Position numbers and translations under genes: made by a program. Below are positions 1-9,436 of a DNA stretch of 64,000 nt, piece by piece (the stretch's first letter is position 1; the number at the start of each line of letters is the position of its first letter). The notes below the pieces were generated by a model. That model was not told the origin of the DNA. It ran no database searches and saw only the letters and a program-made list of their open reading frames with translations. Location of the stretch: positions 1-64,000 of the forward strand of contig NZ_NOXS01000028.1 in NCBI RefSeq assembly GCF_002251735.1. The letters are read 5' to 3'. Source of the DNA: Elstera cyanobacteriorum (GTDB lineage: Bacteria > Pseudomonadota > Alphaproteobacteria > Elsterales > Elsteraceae).

Positions 1-47
1 GCGGTCGTACCGTCGGCGCCGGCGTCGTCGCTAAAATCGTCGCGTAA
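1..47 (+). CDS. tuf: Elongation factor Tu, C-terminal end (partial)
   Basis: The window opens inside a gene whose last 14 complete codons read [14 protein letters not shown] and end in TAA at 45-47. This is the characteristic C-terminus of EF-Tu, the GTPase that delivers aminoacyl-tRNA to the ribosome. Its position just upstream of rpsJ is the usual str-to-S10 operon junction. Everything upstream lies outside the window, so only the tail can be judged. Confidence 0.9.
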   Translation, partial: GRTVGAGVVAKIVA

Positions 48-72
48 CTCCTAAAGAACCATGGCTGATAGG

Positions 73-96
73 GCCGGGGCGTGTTCTTGCCCCGGC
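73..96 (+). promoter_or_regulatory. GC-rich hairpin between tuf and rpsJ
   Basis: Bases 73-80 pair perfectly with 89-96 around an 8-base loop. The 8-bp stem is all G-C. No T-run follows, so it is not a classical terminator. It may be an RNA processing or stability element, or part of the rpsJ leader. Function is inferred only from position. Confidence 0.45.
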
Positions 97-115
97 ACCC
101 AGCCGGAGAAGTGAA

Positions 116-424
116 ATGGACAGCACCAACATCCGTATTCGGCTGAAGGCATTCGATCATCGTGTGCTTGACCAGTCGACCAGCGAGATTGTGAACACGG
201 CGAAGCGCACTGGCGCCCGCATCCGTGGTCCGATTCCGCTGCCGACCCAAATCGAACGGTTCACCGTCAATCGTTCGCCGCATATCGATAAGAAGAGCCG
301 CGAACAGTTCGAAGTGCGCACCCATAAGCGCCTTCTGGATATCGTCGATCCGACCCCGCAGACCGTGGACGCGCTGATGAAGCTCGACCTGGCGTCGGGT
401 GTCGACGTCGAGATCAAGCTGTAA
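116..424 (+). CDS. rpsJ: 30S ribosomal protein S10
   Basis: A 102-aa protein of normal family length. It begins [21 protein letters not shown] and carries the conserved segment around [20 protein letters not shown]10 sits in the 30S head and, as NusE, pairs with NusB in transcription antitermination (family knowledge). A GGAGAAG ribosome binding site precedes the ATG. It is the first gene of the S10-type block after tuf. Confidence 0.97.
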   Translation: MDSTNIRIRLKAFDHRVLDQSTSEIVNTAKRTGARIRGPIPLPTQIERFTVNRSPHIDKKSREQFEVRTHKRLLDIVDPTPQTVDALMKLDLASGVDVEIKL

Positions 425-439
425 GCCGGAGGGATGACA

Positions 440-1135
440 ATGAAGCGGTCTGGTCTGATCGCCCAGAAACTGGGCATGACCCGGATCTTCGACGACGCGG
501 GTGAGCATATCCCCGTGACCGTCCTGAAGGTTGATGCCTGCCAGGTCGTCGGCGTGCGCACGGAAGAGCGCGATGGCTACAATGCCGTCCAGCTCGGCGC
601 AGGCGCGATTAAGGTGAAGAACGTCAATAAGGCCCAGCGCGTCACTTTCGCTGCCGCGAAGGTCGAGCCGAAGCGCAAGGTCGTGGAATTCCGCGTCGAT
701 GCGGAAGCCCTGCTGGATGTCGGCGCCGAACTGTCGGTCGCCCATTTCGTTGCGGGCCAGTTCGTCGATGTGACGGGCACCTCGATCGGTAAGGGTTTCG
801 CCGGGGGTATGAAGCGCCACAACTTCGGTGGTCTGCGCGCTTCGCACGGTGTTTCCGTGTCGCACCGTTCGCACGGTTCGACCGGTAACCGTCAGGATCC
901 CGGTAAGACCTTCAAAGGCAAGAAGATGGCCGGTCACATGGGCGATGTCCGCGTGACCACTCAGAACCTGAAGGTTGTCGGCACCGATGCCGAACGCGGC
1001 CTGATCCTCGTGAAGGGCGCCGTTCCGGGTTCGGCCGGCGGGTTCGTTTTGGTTCGCGACGCGGTGAAGCGCGCCCAGCCGGAAGGCCTGCCCTTCCCGG
1101 CCGCGCTGAAGACCGAAGCCGCAGCGGAGGCGTAA
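440..1135 (+). CDS. rplC: 50S ribosomal protein L3
   Basis: A 231-aa protein when started at the ATG at 440 ([17 protein letters not shown]). An in-frame ATG at 434 touches the GGAGGG at 428-433 with no spacer. The ATG at 440 has a 6-base spacer and matches the usual L3 N-terminus, so it is preferred. L3 binds 23S rRNA near the peptidyl transferase centre. The extension around [18 protein letters not shown] is the conserved centre. It lies 15 bases after rpsJ in the same operon. Confidence 0.96.
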   Translation: MKRSGLIAQKLGMTRIFDDAGEHIPVTVLKVDACQVVGVRTEERDGYNAVQLGAGAIKVKNVNKAQRVTFAAAKVEPKRKVVEFRVDAEALLDVGAELSVAHFVAGQFVDVTGTSIGKGFAGGMKRHNFGGLRASHGVSVSHRSHGSTGNRQDPGKTFKGKKMAGHMGDVRVTTQNLKVVGTDAERGLILVKGAVPGSAGGFVLVRDAVKRAQPEGLPFPAALKTEAAAEA

Positions 1136-1138
1136 GCG

Positions 1139-1756
1139 ATGGAAGTTAAAGTCGAAACCCTGTTCACCGGACAGGCCGGGACGATCGATCTGGCGGACGA
1201 AGTGTTCGCCCTCGAGCCCCGCAAGGATATCCTCGCCCGCGTCATCCATTGGCAGCTTGCGAAGCGTCGCGCCGGTACCCATAAGGCCAAGGGCATTAAG
1301 GATATCGCCGGGACGACCAAGAAGCCGTACTCGCAGAAGGGCACCGGTAACGCCCGCCAAGGTTCGCTGCGCTCGCCGCAGTTCCGCGGTGGTGCTGTGA
1401 TCCACGGGCCGGTCGTGCGCGATCATGGCTATTCGCTGCCGAAGAAGGTGCGCGCCCTCGGGTTGCGGACCGCGCTGTCGACGAAGCAAGCCGAAGGCAA
1501 GCTGATCATCGTCGATACGCTGCTGGGTGCGGATAAGACCAAGGCCGTCGCCGATGCGTTCGCGAAGCGCGGTTGGTCGTCGGTGCTGTTCATCGATGGC
1601 ACGACCGTTGCCGCCGATTTCGCCCGCGCCGCCCGGAACATCAAGAATGTGGACGTGCTGCCGCAGCAGGGCGCCAATGTGTACGACATCATCCGTCGCG
1701 ACACGCTGGTCCTGACCCGCGCCGCCGTTCAGGAGCTGGAGGCTCGCCTGAAATGA
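1139..1756 (+). CDS. rplD: 50S ribosomal protein L4
   Basis: A 205-aa protein starting [18 protein letters not shown]. It has the conserved tunnel-loop region ([18 protein letters not shown]) that reaches the exit tunnel of the 50S subunit. In some bacteria L4 also represses its own operon; nothing here tests that. It begins 3 bases after rplC, and its stop overlaps the rplW start in an ATGA arrangement. Confidence 0.96.
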   Translation: MEVKVETLFTGQAGTIDLADEVFALEPRKDILARVIHWQLAKRRAGTHKAKGIKDIAGTTKKPYSQKGTGNARQGSLRSPQFRGGAVIHGPVVRDHGYSLPKKVRALGLRTALSTKQAEGKLIIVDTLLGADKTKAVADAFAKRGWSSVLFIDGTTVAADFARAARNIKNVDVLPQQGANVYDIIRRDTLVLTRAAVQELEARLK

Positions 1757-2073
1757 GTGAGGCGAAGAAGGGCGTGGCGCTGAGCCGTGAACGCGCCTAC
1801 GACATCATCCTGTCGCCGGTCATCACCGAAAAGGCGACGTTCATCACCGACAAGAACTTCGTGACCTTCAAGGTTGCGACGGACGCCACCAAGCCGGAAA
1901 TCAAAGCCGCTGTGGAAATGGTGTTCGGCGTGACGGTGAAGGCCGTGAATACCGTGACCGTCAAGGGCAAGCGCAAGCTGTTCAAGGGCCGTCCCGGTCA
2001 GCGCTCGGACTATAAAAAGGCGATGGTCAAGCTGGCTGACGGCCAGACCATCGACCTGACGACGGGGGTGTAA
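1753..2073 (+). CDS. rplW: 50S ribosomal protein L23
   Basis: A 106-aa protein from the ATG at 1753 ([30 protein letters not shown]). The frame is open much further upstream, but that part lies over rplD and has no L23 similarity. The ATGA overlap with the rplD stop fixes the start and suggests translational coupling. L23 sits at the tunnel exit and docks trigger factor and SRP (family knowledge). Confidence 0.96.
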   Translation: MSEAKKGVALSRERAYDIILSPVITEKATFITDKNFVTFKVATDATKPEIKAAVEMVFGVTVKAVNTVTVKGKRKLFKGRPGQRSDYKKAMVKLADGQTIDLTTGV

Positions 2074-2076
2074 GCT

Positions 2077-2904
2077 ATGGGCTTGAAGACTTTCAAACCG
2101 ATTACGCCGTCCCTGCGTCAGCTTGTGCTGGTTGATCGCTCGGAACTGTGGAAAGGCAAGCCGGAAAAGACGCTGACCGAAGGTCTGAAGAAGACCGGCG
2201 GTCGCAACAATACCGGTCGTATCACTGCCTTCACCCGCGGTGGTGGTCACAAGCGCCGCTATCGTCTGGTCGATTTCAAGCGCCGTAAGTACGACGTGGT
2301 TGGGACGGTTGACCGTCTCGAATACGATCCGAACCGTTCGGCGTTCATCGCCCTGATCACCTACGCCGATGGCGAAAAGGCCTATATCTTGGCCCCGCAG
2401 CGCCTGAAGGCGGGCGATACGGTGATCGCCGGTGAAAAGACCGACGTGAAGCCGGGCAATGCCATGCCGCTGCGCAACATCCCGGTCGGCACGATCGTCC
2501 ACAATGTGGAAATGAAGATCGGTCGCGGTGGTCAGTTGGCCCGTGCGGCGGGTTCCTACGCCCAGCTCGTCGGTCGCGACCAGGGCTATGCTCAGCTGCG
2601 CCTTGCTTCGGGCGAACTCCGCATGGTGCGCGGTGAGTGCATGGCCTCCATCGGCGCCGTGTCGAACCCGGATCAGCAGAACGTCAACTACGGTAAGGCC
2701 GGTCGTATGCGCTGGCTTGGCCGTCGCCCGTCGGTCCGTGGCGTTGCCATGAACCCGATCGACCATCCGCACGGCGGTGGTGAAGGCCGTACCTCGGGCG
2801 GCCGTCATCCGGTTACCCCGTGGGGTAAGCCGACGAAGGGTAAGAAGACCCGTAATAACAAGGCGACGGATCGTCTGATCGTCCGCCGTCGTCACGCGAA
2901 GTAA
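2077..2904 (+). CDS. rplB: 50S ribosomal protein L2
   Basis: A 275-aa protein of standard length. The strongly conserved C-terminal motif [13 protein letters not shown] is present; it contains the histidine implicated in peptidyl transferase centre function. The C-terminus is very basic ([22 protein letters not shown]), as expected. It starts 3 bases after rplW. Confidence 0.97.
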   Translation: MGLKTFKPITPSLRQLVLVDRSELWKGKPEKTLTEGLKKTGGRNNTGRITAFTRGGGHKRRYRLVDFKRRKYDVVGTVDRLEYDPNRSAFIALITYADGEKAYILAPQRLKAGDTVIAGEKTDVKPGNAMPLRNIPVGTIVHNVEMKIGRGGQLARAAGSYAQLVGRDQGYAQLRLASGELRMVRGECMASIGAVSNPDQQNVNYGKAGRMRWLGRRPSVRGVAMNPIDHPHGGGEGRTSGGRHPVTPWGKPTKGKKTRNNKATDRLIVRRRHAK

Positions 2905-2915
2905 GGAGAACCGCC

Positions 2916-3194
2916 GTGGCGCGTTCCGTTTGGAAAGGTCCGTTTGTTGACGGATACCTTCTGAAGAAGGCAGATAAGTCTCGGGCTTCGGGCCGGAATG
3001 AAGTGATCAAGATTTGGTCGCGTCGTTCGACGATCCTGCCGCAATTCGTGGGTCTGACGTTCGGCGTTTATAACGGCCAGAAGTTCATTCCCGTTCTGGT
3101 GACGGACAATATGATCGGGCACAAGTTCGGCGAATTCTCGCCGACGCGCACGTTCTACGGTCACGCCGCCGACAAGAAGGCGAAGAGGAAGTAA
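2916..3194 (+). CDS. rpsS: 30S ribosomal protein S19
   Basis: A 92-aa protein beginning [18 protein letters not shown]. It uses a GTG start at 2916, preceded by a TAAGGAG site that also contains the rplB stop. S19 sits in the 30S head with S13. The conserved [17 protein letters not shown] and [12 protein letters not shown] segments are intact. Confidence 0.97.
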   Translation: MARSVWKGPFVDGYLLKKADKSRASGRNEVIKIWSRRSTILPQFVGLTFGVYNGQKFIPVLVTDNMIGHKFGEFSPTRTFYGHAADKKAKRK

Positions 3195-3198
3195 GGCG

Positions 3199-3579
3199 AT
3201 GAGCAAGAAACCCTTGCCGCGGCAGCTTGCCGACACCGAAGCCCTGTCCGTGGTGCGCAATCTGCGCATCTCGGCACAGAAGCTGAACATCGTGGCTCAG
3301 CTCATTCGTGGGAAAAAGGCCAATGTGGCCTTGGCCGAACTGACCTTCAGCACCCGTCGCATCGCGAAGGACGTGAAGAAGGCTCTGCAGTCGGCCATCG
3401 CGAATGCCGAAAACAACCATCAGCTTGACGTTGACAAGCTGTATGTGAAGGAAGCCTCGGTCGGGCAGAGCTTCGAATTGAAGCGCTTCCATGCCCGGGC
3501 GCGTGGCCGTGCGTCGCGCATTGAAAAGCCCTTCAGCCACCTGCGCATCGTTGTGCGCGAGCGCGAGGAGACGGTGTAA
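3199..3579 (+). CDS. rplV: 50S ribosomal protein L22
   Basis: A 126-aa protein with the L22 core ([22 protein letters not shown] and [22 protein letters not shown]). The second segment includes the beta-hairpin that lines the exit tunnel. Its TAA stop shares a base with the rpsC ATG (TAATG), indicating coupled translation. Confidence 0.97.
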   Translation: MSKKPLPRQLADTEALSVVRNLRISAQKLNIVAQLIRGKKANVALAELTFSTRRIAKDVKKALQSAIANAENNHQLDVDKLYVKEASVGQSFELKRFHARARGRASRIEKPFSHLRIVVREREETV

Positions 3580-4259
3580 TGGGTCAGAAAGTTAATCCGA
3601 TCGGGCTTCGGCTCGGGATCAACCGCACTTGGGACTCGCGTTGGTTCGCGGGGAACAAGGATTATGCCGACCTGCTGCACCAGGATCTGAAGCTGCGCAA
3701 GATGCTCTCGGAGCGTCTGGCCCAGGCTGGCGTTAGCCGCATCGTCATCGAACGTCCGGCCAAGAAGGCCCGCGTCACCATTCATTCGGCCCGTCCGGGT
3801 GTGGTGATCGGCAAGAAGGGCGCGGATATCGAAAAGCTGCGTCAGGAACTGTCGAAGTTCACGAAGAGCGAAGTGAACCTCAACATCGTCGAAATCCGTA
3901 AGCCGGAACTCGACGCCAAGCTGGTTGCGGAAAGCATTGCCCAGCAGCTGGAACGCCGTGTCGCCTTCCGTCGCGCCATGAAGCGCGCCGTGCAGTCGGC
4001 CATGCGTCTCGGCGCCCAGGGTATCCGTATCAACTGCTCGGGTCGTCTCGGCGGTGCGGAAATCGCCCGCATGGAATGGTATCGCGAAGGTCGCGTGCCG
4101 CTGCACACCCTGCGTGCCGATGTCGATTACGGCGTTGGTACCGCGAAGACCACCTATGGCACCTGCGGTGTCAAAGTCTGGATCTTCAAGGGCGAAGTGA
4201 TGGCGCACGACCCGATGGCCCAGGACAAGCGCGCTGCTGAACAGCAGCCGGCCCGCTAA
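3579..4259 (+). CDS. rpsC: 30S ribosomal protein S3
   Basis: A 226-aa protein beginning [20 protein letters not shown]. An N-terminal KH-type region has the [10 protein letters not shown] loop near residues 70-80, followed by the C-terminal S3 domain ([24 protein letters not shown]). S3 lines the mRNA entry channel and contributes helicase activity (family knowledge). The first base of its ATG is the last base of rplV. Confidence 0.97.
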   Translation: MGQKVNPIGLRLGINRTWDSRWFAGNKDYADLLHQDLKLRKMLSERLAQAGVSRIVIERPAKKARVTIHSARPGVVIGKKGADIEKLRQELSKFTKSEVNLNIVEIRKPELDAKLVAESIAQQLERRVAFRRAMKRAVQSAMRLGAQGIRINCSGRLGGAEIARMEWYREGRVPLHTLRADVDYGVGTAKTTYGTCGVKVWIFKGEVMAHDPMAQDKRAAEQQPAR

Positions 4260-4278
4260 GGCGTAAGGGAATAAAACG

Positions 4279-4698
4279 ATGTTGCAGCCAAAGCGCACGA
4301 AGTTCCGCAAGGCCCACAAGGGCCGAATCCATGGCAATGCCAAGGGCGGGACGCAGCTGGCTTTCGGGTCGTTCGGCCTGAAGTCGCTGGAGCCGGGCCG
4401 GATCACGGCCCGTCAGATCGAAGCGGCCCGTCGCGCCATGTCGCGTCATATCCGCCGCGTCGGTCGTATCTGGATCCGCGTGTTCCCGGACGTTCCGGTT
4501 TCGTCGAAGCCTGCCGAAGTCCGCATGGGCTCCGGTAAGGGGTCGCCGGAATTCTGGGTCGCCCGTATTAAGCCGGGTCGCATCATGTTCGAAATGGACG
4601 GTGTGCCGCGCGAAATCGCCGAACGGGCGTTCGAACTGGCCGCCGCCAAGCTGCCGGTCGGCACGAAGTTCGTGCAGCGTATCGGTGAGGAAGCTTAA
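4279..4698 (+). CDS. rplP: 50S ribosomal protein L16
   Basis: A 139-aa protein beginning [24 protein letters not shown]. It carries the conserved [20 protein letters not shown] segment. L16 helps organise the A-site region of the 50S subunit. The start follows the rpsC stop by 19 bases, with a GGGAATAAAACG spacer. Confidence 0.97.
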   Translation: MLQPKRTKFRKAHKGRIHGNAKGGTQLAFGSFGLKSLEPGRITARQIEAARRAMSRHIRRVGRIWIRVFPDVPVSSKPAEVRMGSGKGSPEFWVARIKPGRIMFEMDGVPREIAERAFELAAAKLPVGTKFVQRIGEEA

Positions 4699-4700
4699 CG

Positions 4701-4892
4701 ATGGCCGAAGATATCCGCACGAAGACCGACGACCAGCTCAAGGATGAGCTGGTCAACCTCAAGAAAGAGCAGTTCAATCTGCGCTTTCAGCAGGCCAGCG
4801 GTCAGCTTGAGAATACGGCGCGGGTCCGCCATGTGCGGCGCCAGGTCGCTCGCATCAAAACAGTGCTGGCGGAACGGGCCGCGACCCGCTAA
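4701..4892 (+). CDS. rpmC: 50S ribosomal protein L29
   Basis: A 63-aa protein typical of L29: two short helices, with conserved [28 protein letters not shown]. It starts 2 bases after rplP. L29 lies at the tunnel exit beside L23. Position between rplP and rpsQ matches the canonical S10 operon order. Confidence 0.95.
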   Translation: MAEDIRTKTDDQLKDELVNLKKEQFNLRFQQASGQLENTARVRHVRRQVARIKTVLAERAATR

Positions 4893-4923
4893 AAGGGTCG
4901 CTTTCCGAATGGAGACTGCTTAA

Positions 4924-5181
4924 ATGCCAAGGCGCGTTTTGCAAGGGCGGGTGGTGAGCGATAAGAACGACAAAACCGTTACGGTTTTGGTGTCGCGTCG
5001 CGTCATGCATCCCGTCTACAAGAAGTTCATCACGCGGACGAAGAAATATGCCGCGCACGATGAAAACAATAGCTTCAAGACCGGCGATTTCGTGAAGATT
5101 CGCGAGTGCCGCCCGATCTCGAAGTCGAAAACCTGGGAAGTCGTGACCGATGATGCGGTCGTGACGGGCGAAGGAGCGTAA
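4924..5181 (+). CDS. rpsQ: 30S ribosomal protein S17
   Basis: An 85-aa OB-fold protein beginning [23 protein letters not shown]. The conserved [21 protein letters not shown] is intact. S17 is a primary 16S rRNA binder in early 30S assembly. It is separated from rpmC by 31 bases. Confidence 0.96.
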   Translation: MPRRVLQGRVVSDKNDKTVTVLVSRRVMHPVYKKFITRTKKYAAHDENNSFKTGDFVKIRECRPISKSKTWEVVTDDAVVTGEGA

Positions 5182-5184
5182 CCC

Positions 5185-5553
5185 ATGATTCAGGTGCAAA
5201 CTAACCTGGACGTCGCCGATAATTCCGGCGCACGCCGAGTCATGTGCATCAAAGTCCTGGGCGGTTCGAAGCGGAAGACGGCTGCGGTCGGCGACATTAT
5301 TGTCGTGTCGATTAAAGAAGCCATTCCGCGCGGCCGCGTGAAGAAGGGCGACGTGCATCGGGCTGTGATCGTGCGGACTGCGAAGGAAGTGCGCCGTTCG
5401 GACGGGTCGTCGATTCGGTTCGACACCAATGCCGCCGTTCTCATCAACAAGCAGAACGAGCCGATCGGCACCCGTATCTTCGGGCCGGTGACGCGCGAGC
5501 TGCGGTTGAAGAACTTCATGAAGATCATCTCGCTGGCGCCGGAAGTTCTGTGA
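5185..5553 (+). CDS. rplN: 50S ribosomal protein L14
   Basis: A 122-aa protein, the exact usual length, beginning [28 protein letters not shown]14 forms intersubunit bridges and is the docking site of the silencing factor RsfS (family knowledge). Its TGA stop overlaps the rplX ATG by one base. Confidence 0.97.
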   Translation: MIQVQTNLDVADNSGARRVMCIKVLGGSKRKTAAVGDIIVVSIKEAIPRGRVKKGDVHRAVIVRTAKEVRRSDGSSIRFDTNAAVLINKQNEPIGTRIFGPVTRELRLKNFMKIISLAPEVL

Positions 5554-5876
5554 TGTCCGTCAAACTGAAGATCAAGAAGGGCGACCAGGTCATTGTGACC
5601 ACCGGTCGTGACCGCGGCAAGACTGGCGAAGTCATCGAAGTTCTGCCGAAAGAAAACCGGGTCAAAGTCCAGGGCATCAACATTGTGAAGCGCCATACGC
5701 GCGCAACGCAGATGCAAGCGGGCGGGATTGTCGAAAAGGAAGCGGCTATTCACGTTTCCAACGTTTCCCATATCGATCCCAAGACCAAGCAGCCGACCCG
5801 CGTCGGTTACAAATTCCTCGCCGATGGTCGCAAGGTGCGTTACGCCAAGCGCTCCGGCGAGCAAATCGACGTTTGA
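5553..5876 (+). CDS. rplX: 50S ribosomal protein L24
   Basis: A 107-aa protein from the ATG at 5553 ([30 protein letters not shown]). A GTG one codon earlier is possible but less likely. The KOW motif spans the [18 protein letters not shown] region. L24 is an initiator of 50S assembly. It overlaps the rplN stop by one base. Confidence 0.96.
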   Translation: MSVKLKIKKGDQVIVTTGRDRGKTGEVIEVLPKENRVKVQGINIVKRHTRATQMQAGGIVEKEAAIHVSNVSHIDPKTKQPTRVGYKFLADGRKVRYAKRSGEQIDV

Positions 5877-5884
5877 GGTGCAGC

Positions 5885-6427
5885 ATGGCTACCCGTCTGC
5901 AAGACCATTACAAGAACGTTGTTCGCCAGAAGCTGATCGAAGAGTTCGGTTATAAGAACCCCATGCAGGTTCCGAAGATCGAAAAGATCGTGATCAACGT
6001 CGGTGTCGGTGAAGCTGTCCAGGATTCGAAGAAGCTGGATGCGGCCGTCGGCGAAATCGCGCTGATCACCGGTCAGAAGCCGATCAAGACCTATGCGAAG
6101 AAGTCGATCGCCGGCTTCAAGATCCGCGAAGGTATGGCTCTCGGTGCGAAGGTCACCCTTCGTCGCGAGAAGATGTATGAATTCCTTGACCGCCTGATCA
6201 CCATTGCGCTGCCGCGCGTGCGTGACTTCCGCGGTGTGAACGCCAAGAGCTTTGACGGTCGCGGCAATTATGCCCTCGGCCTCAAGGAACAGTTGGTGTT
6301 CCCGGAAATCGACTACGACAAAGTTAGCGATATCCGCGGGATGGACATCATCATCGTCACGAGCGCTAAGACCGACGACGAAGCGCGTGCCCTGCTTAAG
6401 GGCTTTCAAATGCCGTTCGCGTCGTAA
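5885..6427 (+). CDS. rplE: 50S ribosomal protein L5
   Basis: A 180-aa protein from the ATG at 5885 ([21 protein letters not shown]). The four codons in frame before it are not L5-like, and a GAGGTGCAGC site precedes this ATG. L5 binds 5S rRNA and contacts the P-site tRNA. The segment [14 protein letters not shown]-like region ([20 protein letters not shown]) is conserved. Confidence 0.96.
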   Translation: MATRLQDHYKNVVRQKLIEEFGYKNPMQVPKIEKIVINVGVGEAVQDSKKLDAAVGEIALITGQKPIKTYAKKSIAGFKIREGMALGAKVTLRREKMYEFLDRLITIALPRVRDFRGVNAKSFDGRGNYALGLKEQLVFPEIDYDKVSDIRGMDIIIVTSAKTDDEARALLKGFQMPFAS

Positions 6428-6442
6428 AGGCGGAGAAGGTCA

Positions 6443-6748
6443 ATGGCTAAGACGAGTTCTGTTCAAAAGAACAAGCGCCGGGAGAAGCTCTCGGCTCAGC
6501 ACGCCAACCGTCGTGCTAAGCTGAAGGCGATCATTCAGGATAAGGATGCACCGTTGGAAGAACGGTTCTCCGCCACCCTGAAACTGGCTGAAATGCCCCG
6601 CAATGGGGCGAAGGTTCGCGTGCGCAATCGCTGCGAGGCGACGGGTCGCCCGCGCGCCGTGTATCGCAAGTTCAAGCTGTGCCGTAATGCACTGCGCGAA
6701 CTGGGGTCGGCCGGCCAGATTCCTGGCTTGGTCAAGTCGAGCTGGTAA
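6443..6748 (+). CDS. rpsN: 30S ribosomal protein S14, zinc-independent form
   Basis: A 101-aa protein, the long S14 type. It lacks the paired CxxC motifs of the short zinc-ribbon type; only two isolated cysteines occur, in [11 protein letters not shown] and KLCRNALRE. It is therefore the C-minus form and does not need zinc. S14 sits in the 30S head. Confidence 0.96.
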   Translation: MAKTSSVQKNKRREKLSAQHANRRAKLKAIIQDKDAPLEERFSATLKLAEMPRNGAKVRVRNRCEATGRPRAVYRKFKLCRNALRELGSAGQIPGLVKSSW

Positions 6749-6762
6749 GAGGAGTTTAGGAT

Positions 6763-7161
6763 ATGGCGATGAGCGATCCCTTAGGGGATATGCTGACGCG
6801 CATCCGCAACGCCCAGCATGCGCGTATGTCGGTGGTCAATTCCCCGGCATCGAAGCTGCGGGCGAATGTGCTCGAAGTGTTGAAGCGTGAAGGTTACATC
6901 CGCGACTACACTCAGGCCGACGTGCGGGCCGGCGTCCAGGAACTGCGTATCGAATTGAAGTATCACGAAGGCCAGGCCGTGATTAAGGAGATCAAGCGTG
7001 TCTCCAAACCCGGTCGCCGCGTGTATACCAAGATCAAAGATCTGCCGAAGTTCTACAATGGTCTTGGCATTTCGATCCTCTCCACGCCCCGTGGCGTGAT
7101 GTCCGACGCCGAAGCGCGCGCTGCCAATGTTGGCGGCGAAGTGCTTTGCCGCGTGTTCTAA
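6763..7161 (+). CDS. rpsH: 30S ribosomal protein S8
   Basis: A 132-aa protein beginning [21 protein letters not shown]. The conserved C-terminal [16 protein letters not shown](A)EAR region, ending [10 protein letters not shown], is complete. S8 binds the central domain of 16S rRNA and in E. coli represses the spc operon by binding its mRNA. I did not identify an S8-like mRNA site here. Confidence 0.97.
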   Translation: MAMSDPLGDMLTRIRNAQHARMSVVNSPASKLRANVLEVLKREGYIRDYTQADVRAGVQELRIELKYHEGQAVIKEIKRVSKPGRRVYTKIKDLPKFYNGLGISILSTPRGVMSDAEARAANVGGEVLCRVF

Positions 7162-7174
7162 GGGAGGCTCACCA

Positions 7175-7708
7175 ATGTCACGAGTTGGTAAGTATCCCGT
7201 CTCGGTTCCGGCCGGCGTCACTGTTTCGGTGAAGGACGGCGTCCTTGAAGCCCAGGGCAAGCTCGGCACGCTGAGCCTTACCCTGTCCAGCGATGTGGAA
7301 ACCACGGTTGACGGCAACTCCGTCACCGTCAAGCCGGTTTCGGAAACGAAGCAGGCCCGCGCCATGTGGGGCACGACCCGTGCCCATATCAACAACATGG
7401 TGAAGGGCGTCAGCACCGGTTTCACCCGTAAGCTCGAAATCAACGGCGTCGGTTACCGCGCCGATGTGCAGGGCAAGGTCGTGAAGCTGAAGCTCGGCTA
7501 TTCCCACGATATCGATTACGACCTGCCGGAAGGCATCACCGTCGTTGCTGAAAAGCCGACGTTGCTGGCCATCTCCGGTGCCGACCGCCAAAAGGTCGGC
7601 CAGGTCGCCGCAGAGATTCGTCGCTTCCGTGGTCCCGAGCCCTACAAGGGCAAGGGGATCAAGTTTGAGGAAGAGACCATCCTGCGTAAGGAAGGCAAGA
7701 AGAAGTAA
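7175..7708 (+). CDS. rplF: 50S ribosomal protein L6
   Basis: A 177-aa protein from the ATG at 7175 ([19 protein letters not shown]), which follows an AGGGAGGC site. The upstream open frame overlaps rpsH and is not L6-like. Two homologous L6 folds and the C-terminal [15 protein letters not shown] motif, which contacts the sarcin-ricin region, are present. Confidence 0.97.
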   Translation: MSRVGKYPVSVPAGVTVSVKDGVLEAQGKLGTLSLTLSSDVETTVDGNSVTVKPVSETKQARAMWGTTRAHINNMVKGVSTGFTRKLEINGVGYRADVQGKVVKLKLGYSHDIDYDLPEGITVVAEKPTLLAISGADRQKVGQVAAEIRRFRGPEPYKGKGIKFEEETILRKEGKKK

Positions 7709-7719
7709 GGACGCGGACC

Positions 7720-8082
7720 ATGATGAAGCCGAAAGAACTCTTCGAGCGTCGTCGTCAGCGCGTCCGTACGCGACTGAGGGCAACGTCCAACGGCCGCCCG
7801 CGGCTGTCGGTATTCCGCTCGAGCAAGCATATCTATGCGCAGGTGATCGACGACGCGCAGGGCATCACCCTGACCGCCGCATCGTCAATCGACAAAGAAC
7901 TGCGCGGTCAACTGAAGACCGGTGCCGATATCGAAGCCGCCAAGGCTGTCGGTACGCTCCTCGCCAAGCGTGCGCTGGCGAAGGGCGTTGAGACGGTCGT
8001 CTTCGACCGTGGCGGTTACATCTACCACGGCCGGGTGAAGGCCCTGGCCGACGCCGCCCGCGAAGGCGGGCTGGCGTTCTAA
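7720..8082 (+). CDS. rplR: 50S ribosomal protein L18
   Basis: A 120-aa protein beginning [21 protein letters not shown]; the second ATG at 7723 is an alternative start. L18 binds 5S rRNA together with L5. The C-terminal [23 protein letters not shown] motif is well conserved. It lies 11 bases after rplF. Confidence 0.97.
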   Translation: MMKPKELFERRRQRVRTRLRATSNGRPRLSVFRSSKHIYAQVIDDAQGITLTAASSIDKELRGQLKTGADIEAAKAVGTLLAKRALAKGVETVVFDRGGYIYHGRVKALADAAREGGLAF

Positions 8083-8096
8083 GGGGGGCTTTTCAT

Positions 8097-8666
8097 ATGG
8101 CACGGGAAGATCGTCGGGACCGCGAGCGTCAGCCGCGCGAACGCGAAGAATCGGAACTGGTTGAAAAGCTGGTTGGTATCAACCGCGTCGCCAAAGTGGT
8201 GAAGGGGGGCCGTCGCTTCGGCTTCGCCGCTCTGGTGGTCGTGGGCGATGGTAAGGGCCGCGTTGGTCATGGGGCGGGCAAGGCGCGTGAAGTGCCGGAA
8301 GCCATCCGCAAGGCCACCGAACAGGCTAAGCGCAACATGGTGAAGGTGCCGCTGCGGGAAAACCGCACGCTGCATCATGACGCCAATGGTCACTTTGGCG
8401 CGGGCCGCGTCGTTCTCCGCACGGCAGCCGCCGGTACGGGGATCATCGCCGGTGGTCCGATGCGTGCAGTGTTCGAAGCGCTGGGCGTGCAGGACGTGGT
8501 TGCGAAGTCGCTGGGCACCTCCAACCCGCACAACATGATTAAGGCCACCTTCGATGCCCTGTCGGGCACGGTGTCGCCGCGCGCGGTTGCCAACCGTCGC
8601 GGCAAGAAGGTTGCCGACATCCTCGGTCGTCGCGACGGTGAAGCCGCCGCTGCGAAGGAAGCGTAA
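8097..8666 (+). CDS. rpsE: 30S ribosomal protein S5
   Basis: A 189-aa protein. A basic N-terminus is followed by the double-stranded RNA-binding-like fold ([25 protein letters not shown]) and the C-terminal domain ([24 protein letters not shown]). S5 shapes the mRNA entry tunnel and affects decoding accuracy. It starts 14 bases after rplR. Confidence 0.97.
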   Translation: MAREDRRDRERQPREREESELVEKLVGINRVAKVVKGGRRFGFAALVVVGDGKGRVGHGAGKAREVPEAIRKATEQAKRNMVKVPLRENRTLHHDANGHFGAGRVVLRTAAAGTGIIAGGPMRAVFEALGVQDVVAKSLGTSNPHNMIKATFDALSGTVSPRAVANRRGKKVADILGRRDGEAAAAKEA

Positions 8667-8670
8667 GATC

Positions 8671-8865
8671 ATGAGTGGCACGGCTAAGACCGTTAAGGTC
8701 ACCCAGATCGGTTCGCCGATCGGTCGCGAAGCCTATCAGCGCGATACGCTGAAGGGGCTTGGGCTCAACAAGCTGCACCGCAGCCGCGTGCTGGAGGATA
8801 CTCCGGCGGTCCGCGGTATGATCCGGACGGTTCAGCATCTGGTGAAGGTCGAAGACCAGGCGTAA
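8671..8865 (+). CDS. rpmD: 50S ribosomal protein L30
   Basis: A 64-aa protein from the ATG at 8671 ([30 protein letters not shown]). The frame is open further upstream over rpsE, but only this segment is L30-like. The motif [21 protein letters not shown] is conserved. It starts 4 bases after rpsE. Confidence 0.95.
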   Translation: MSGTAKTVKVTQIGSPIGREAYQRDTLKGLGLNKLHRSRVLEDTPAVRGMIRTVQHLVKVEDQA

Positions 8866-8889
8866 CCCGCAAGGGCGCGCTTGGATCGG

Positions 8890-8909
8890 GCGGGGCGGAA
8901 ACGCCCCGC
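8890..8909 (+). promoter_or_regulatory. GAAA-tetraloop hairpin between rpmD and rplO
   Basis: An 8-bp all-GC stem (8890-8897 with 8902-8909) is closed by a GAAA tetraloop, an unusually stable RNA fold. It lies 22 bases before the rplO start, upstream of its GAGGAG ribosome binding site. No T-run follows. It may protect or process the mRNA, or tune rplO translation; this is inference from position. Confidence 0.45.
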
Positions 8910-8931
8910 GCCTTCTTCCGAGGAGAACATC

Positions 8932-9402
8932 ATGAAACTTAACGAACTCCGGGACAATGAAGGCGCGCGTAAGCGCCGGATGCGTGTCGGTCGCGGTATC
9001 GGGTCGGGCAAGGGCAAGACCTCGGGCCGCGGTGTGAAGGGGCAGAAGTCCCGTACCGGCGTTTCGATCGGTGGCTTTGAAGGCGGTCAGATGCCGCTGC
9101 ATCGCCGTCTGCCGAAGCGCGGCTTCAACAATCTGTTCCGCGTGACCTATCAGGTCATTAACGTCGGATCGATTCAGAAAGCCCTGACCGAAGGCCGTCT
9201 GCCGGCCGATCAGACCATTACCGGCGAGGTTCTCGCGGCGGCTGGTCTTATTCGGATCGCCGATGCGCCGACCCGTCTGCTGGCCAAGGGCGAGCTGACG
9301 GCGAAGGTCACCATCCAGCTCGATGCTGCCAGCCCGGCAGCCGTGGCGGCGGTGGAAAAGGCGGGCGGCTCGGTCGTCCTGCCGGCTCCGGTAGAAGCGT
9401 AA
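8932..9402 (+). CDS. rplO: 50S ribosomal protein L15
   Basis: A 156-aa protein from the ATG at 8932 ([30 protein letters not shown]), preceded by GAGGAG. The Gly/Lys/Arg-rich N-terminal arm and the globular C-terminal half ([25 protein letters not shown]) are complete. L15 acts late in 50S assembly. It directly precedes secY, the standard spc order. Confidence 0.97.
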   Translation: MKLNELRDNEGARKRRMRVGRGIGSGKGKTSGRGVKGQKSRTGVSIGGFEGGQMPLHRRLPKRGFNNLFRVTYQVINVGSIQKALTEGRLPADQTITGEVLAAAGLIRIADAPTRLLAKGELTAKVTIQLDAASPAAVAAVEKAGGSVVLPAPVEA

Positions 9403-9436
9403 GCGTTCTTCGATAACGGTTGGCGGTTAAAACCTG

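Noticed and set aside
1729-2895. Long open frame on the minus strand across rplW and rplB (388 codons)
   Set aside because: It is fully antisense to two certain ribosomal protein genes, has no family features and reflects codon bias of the plus strand.
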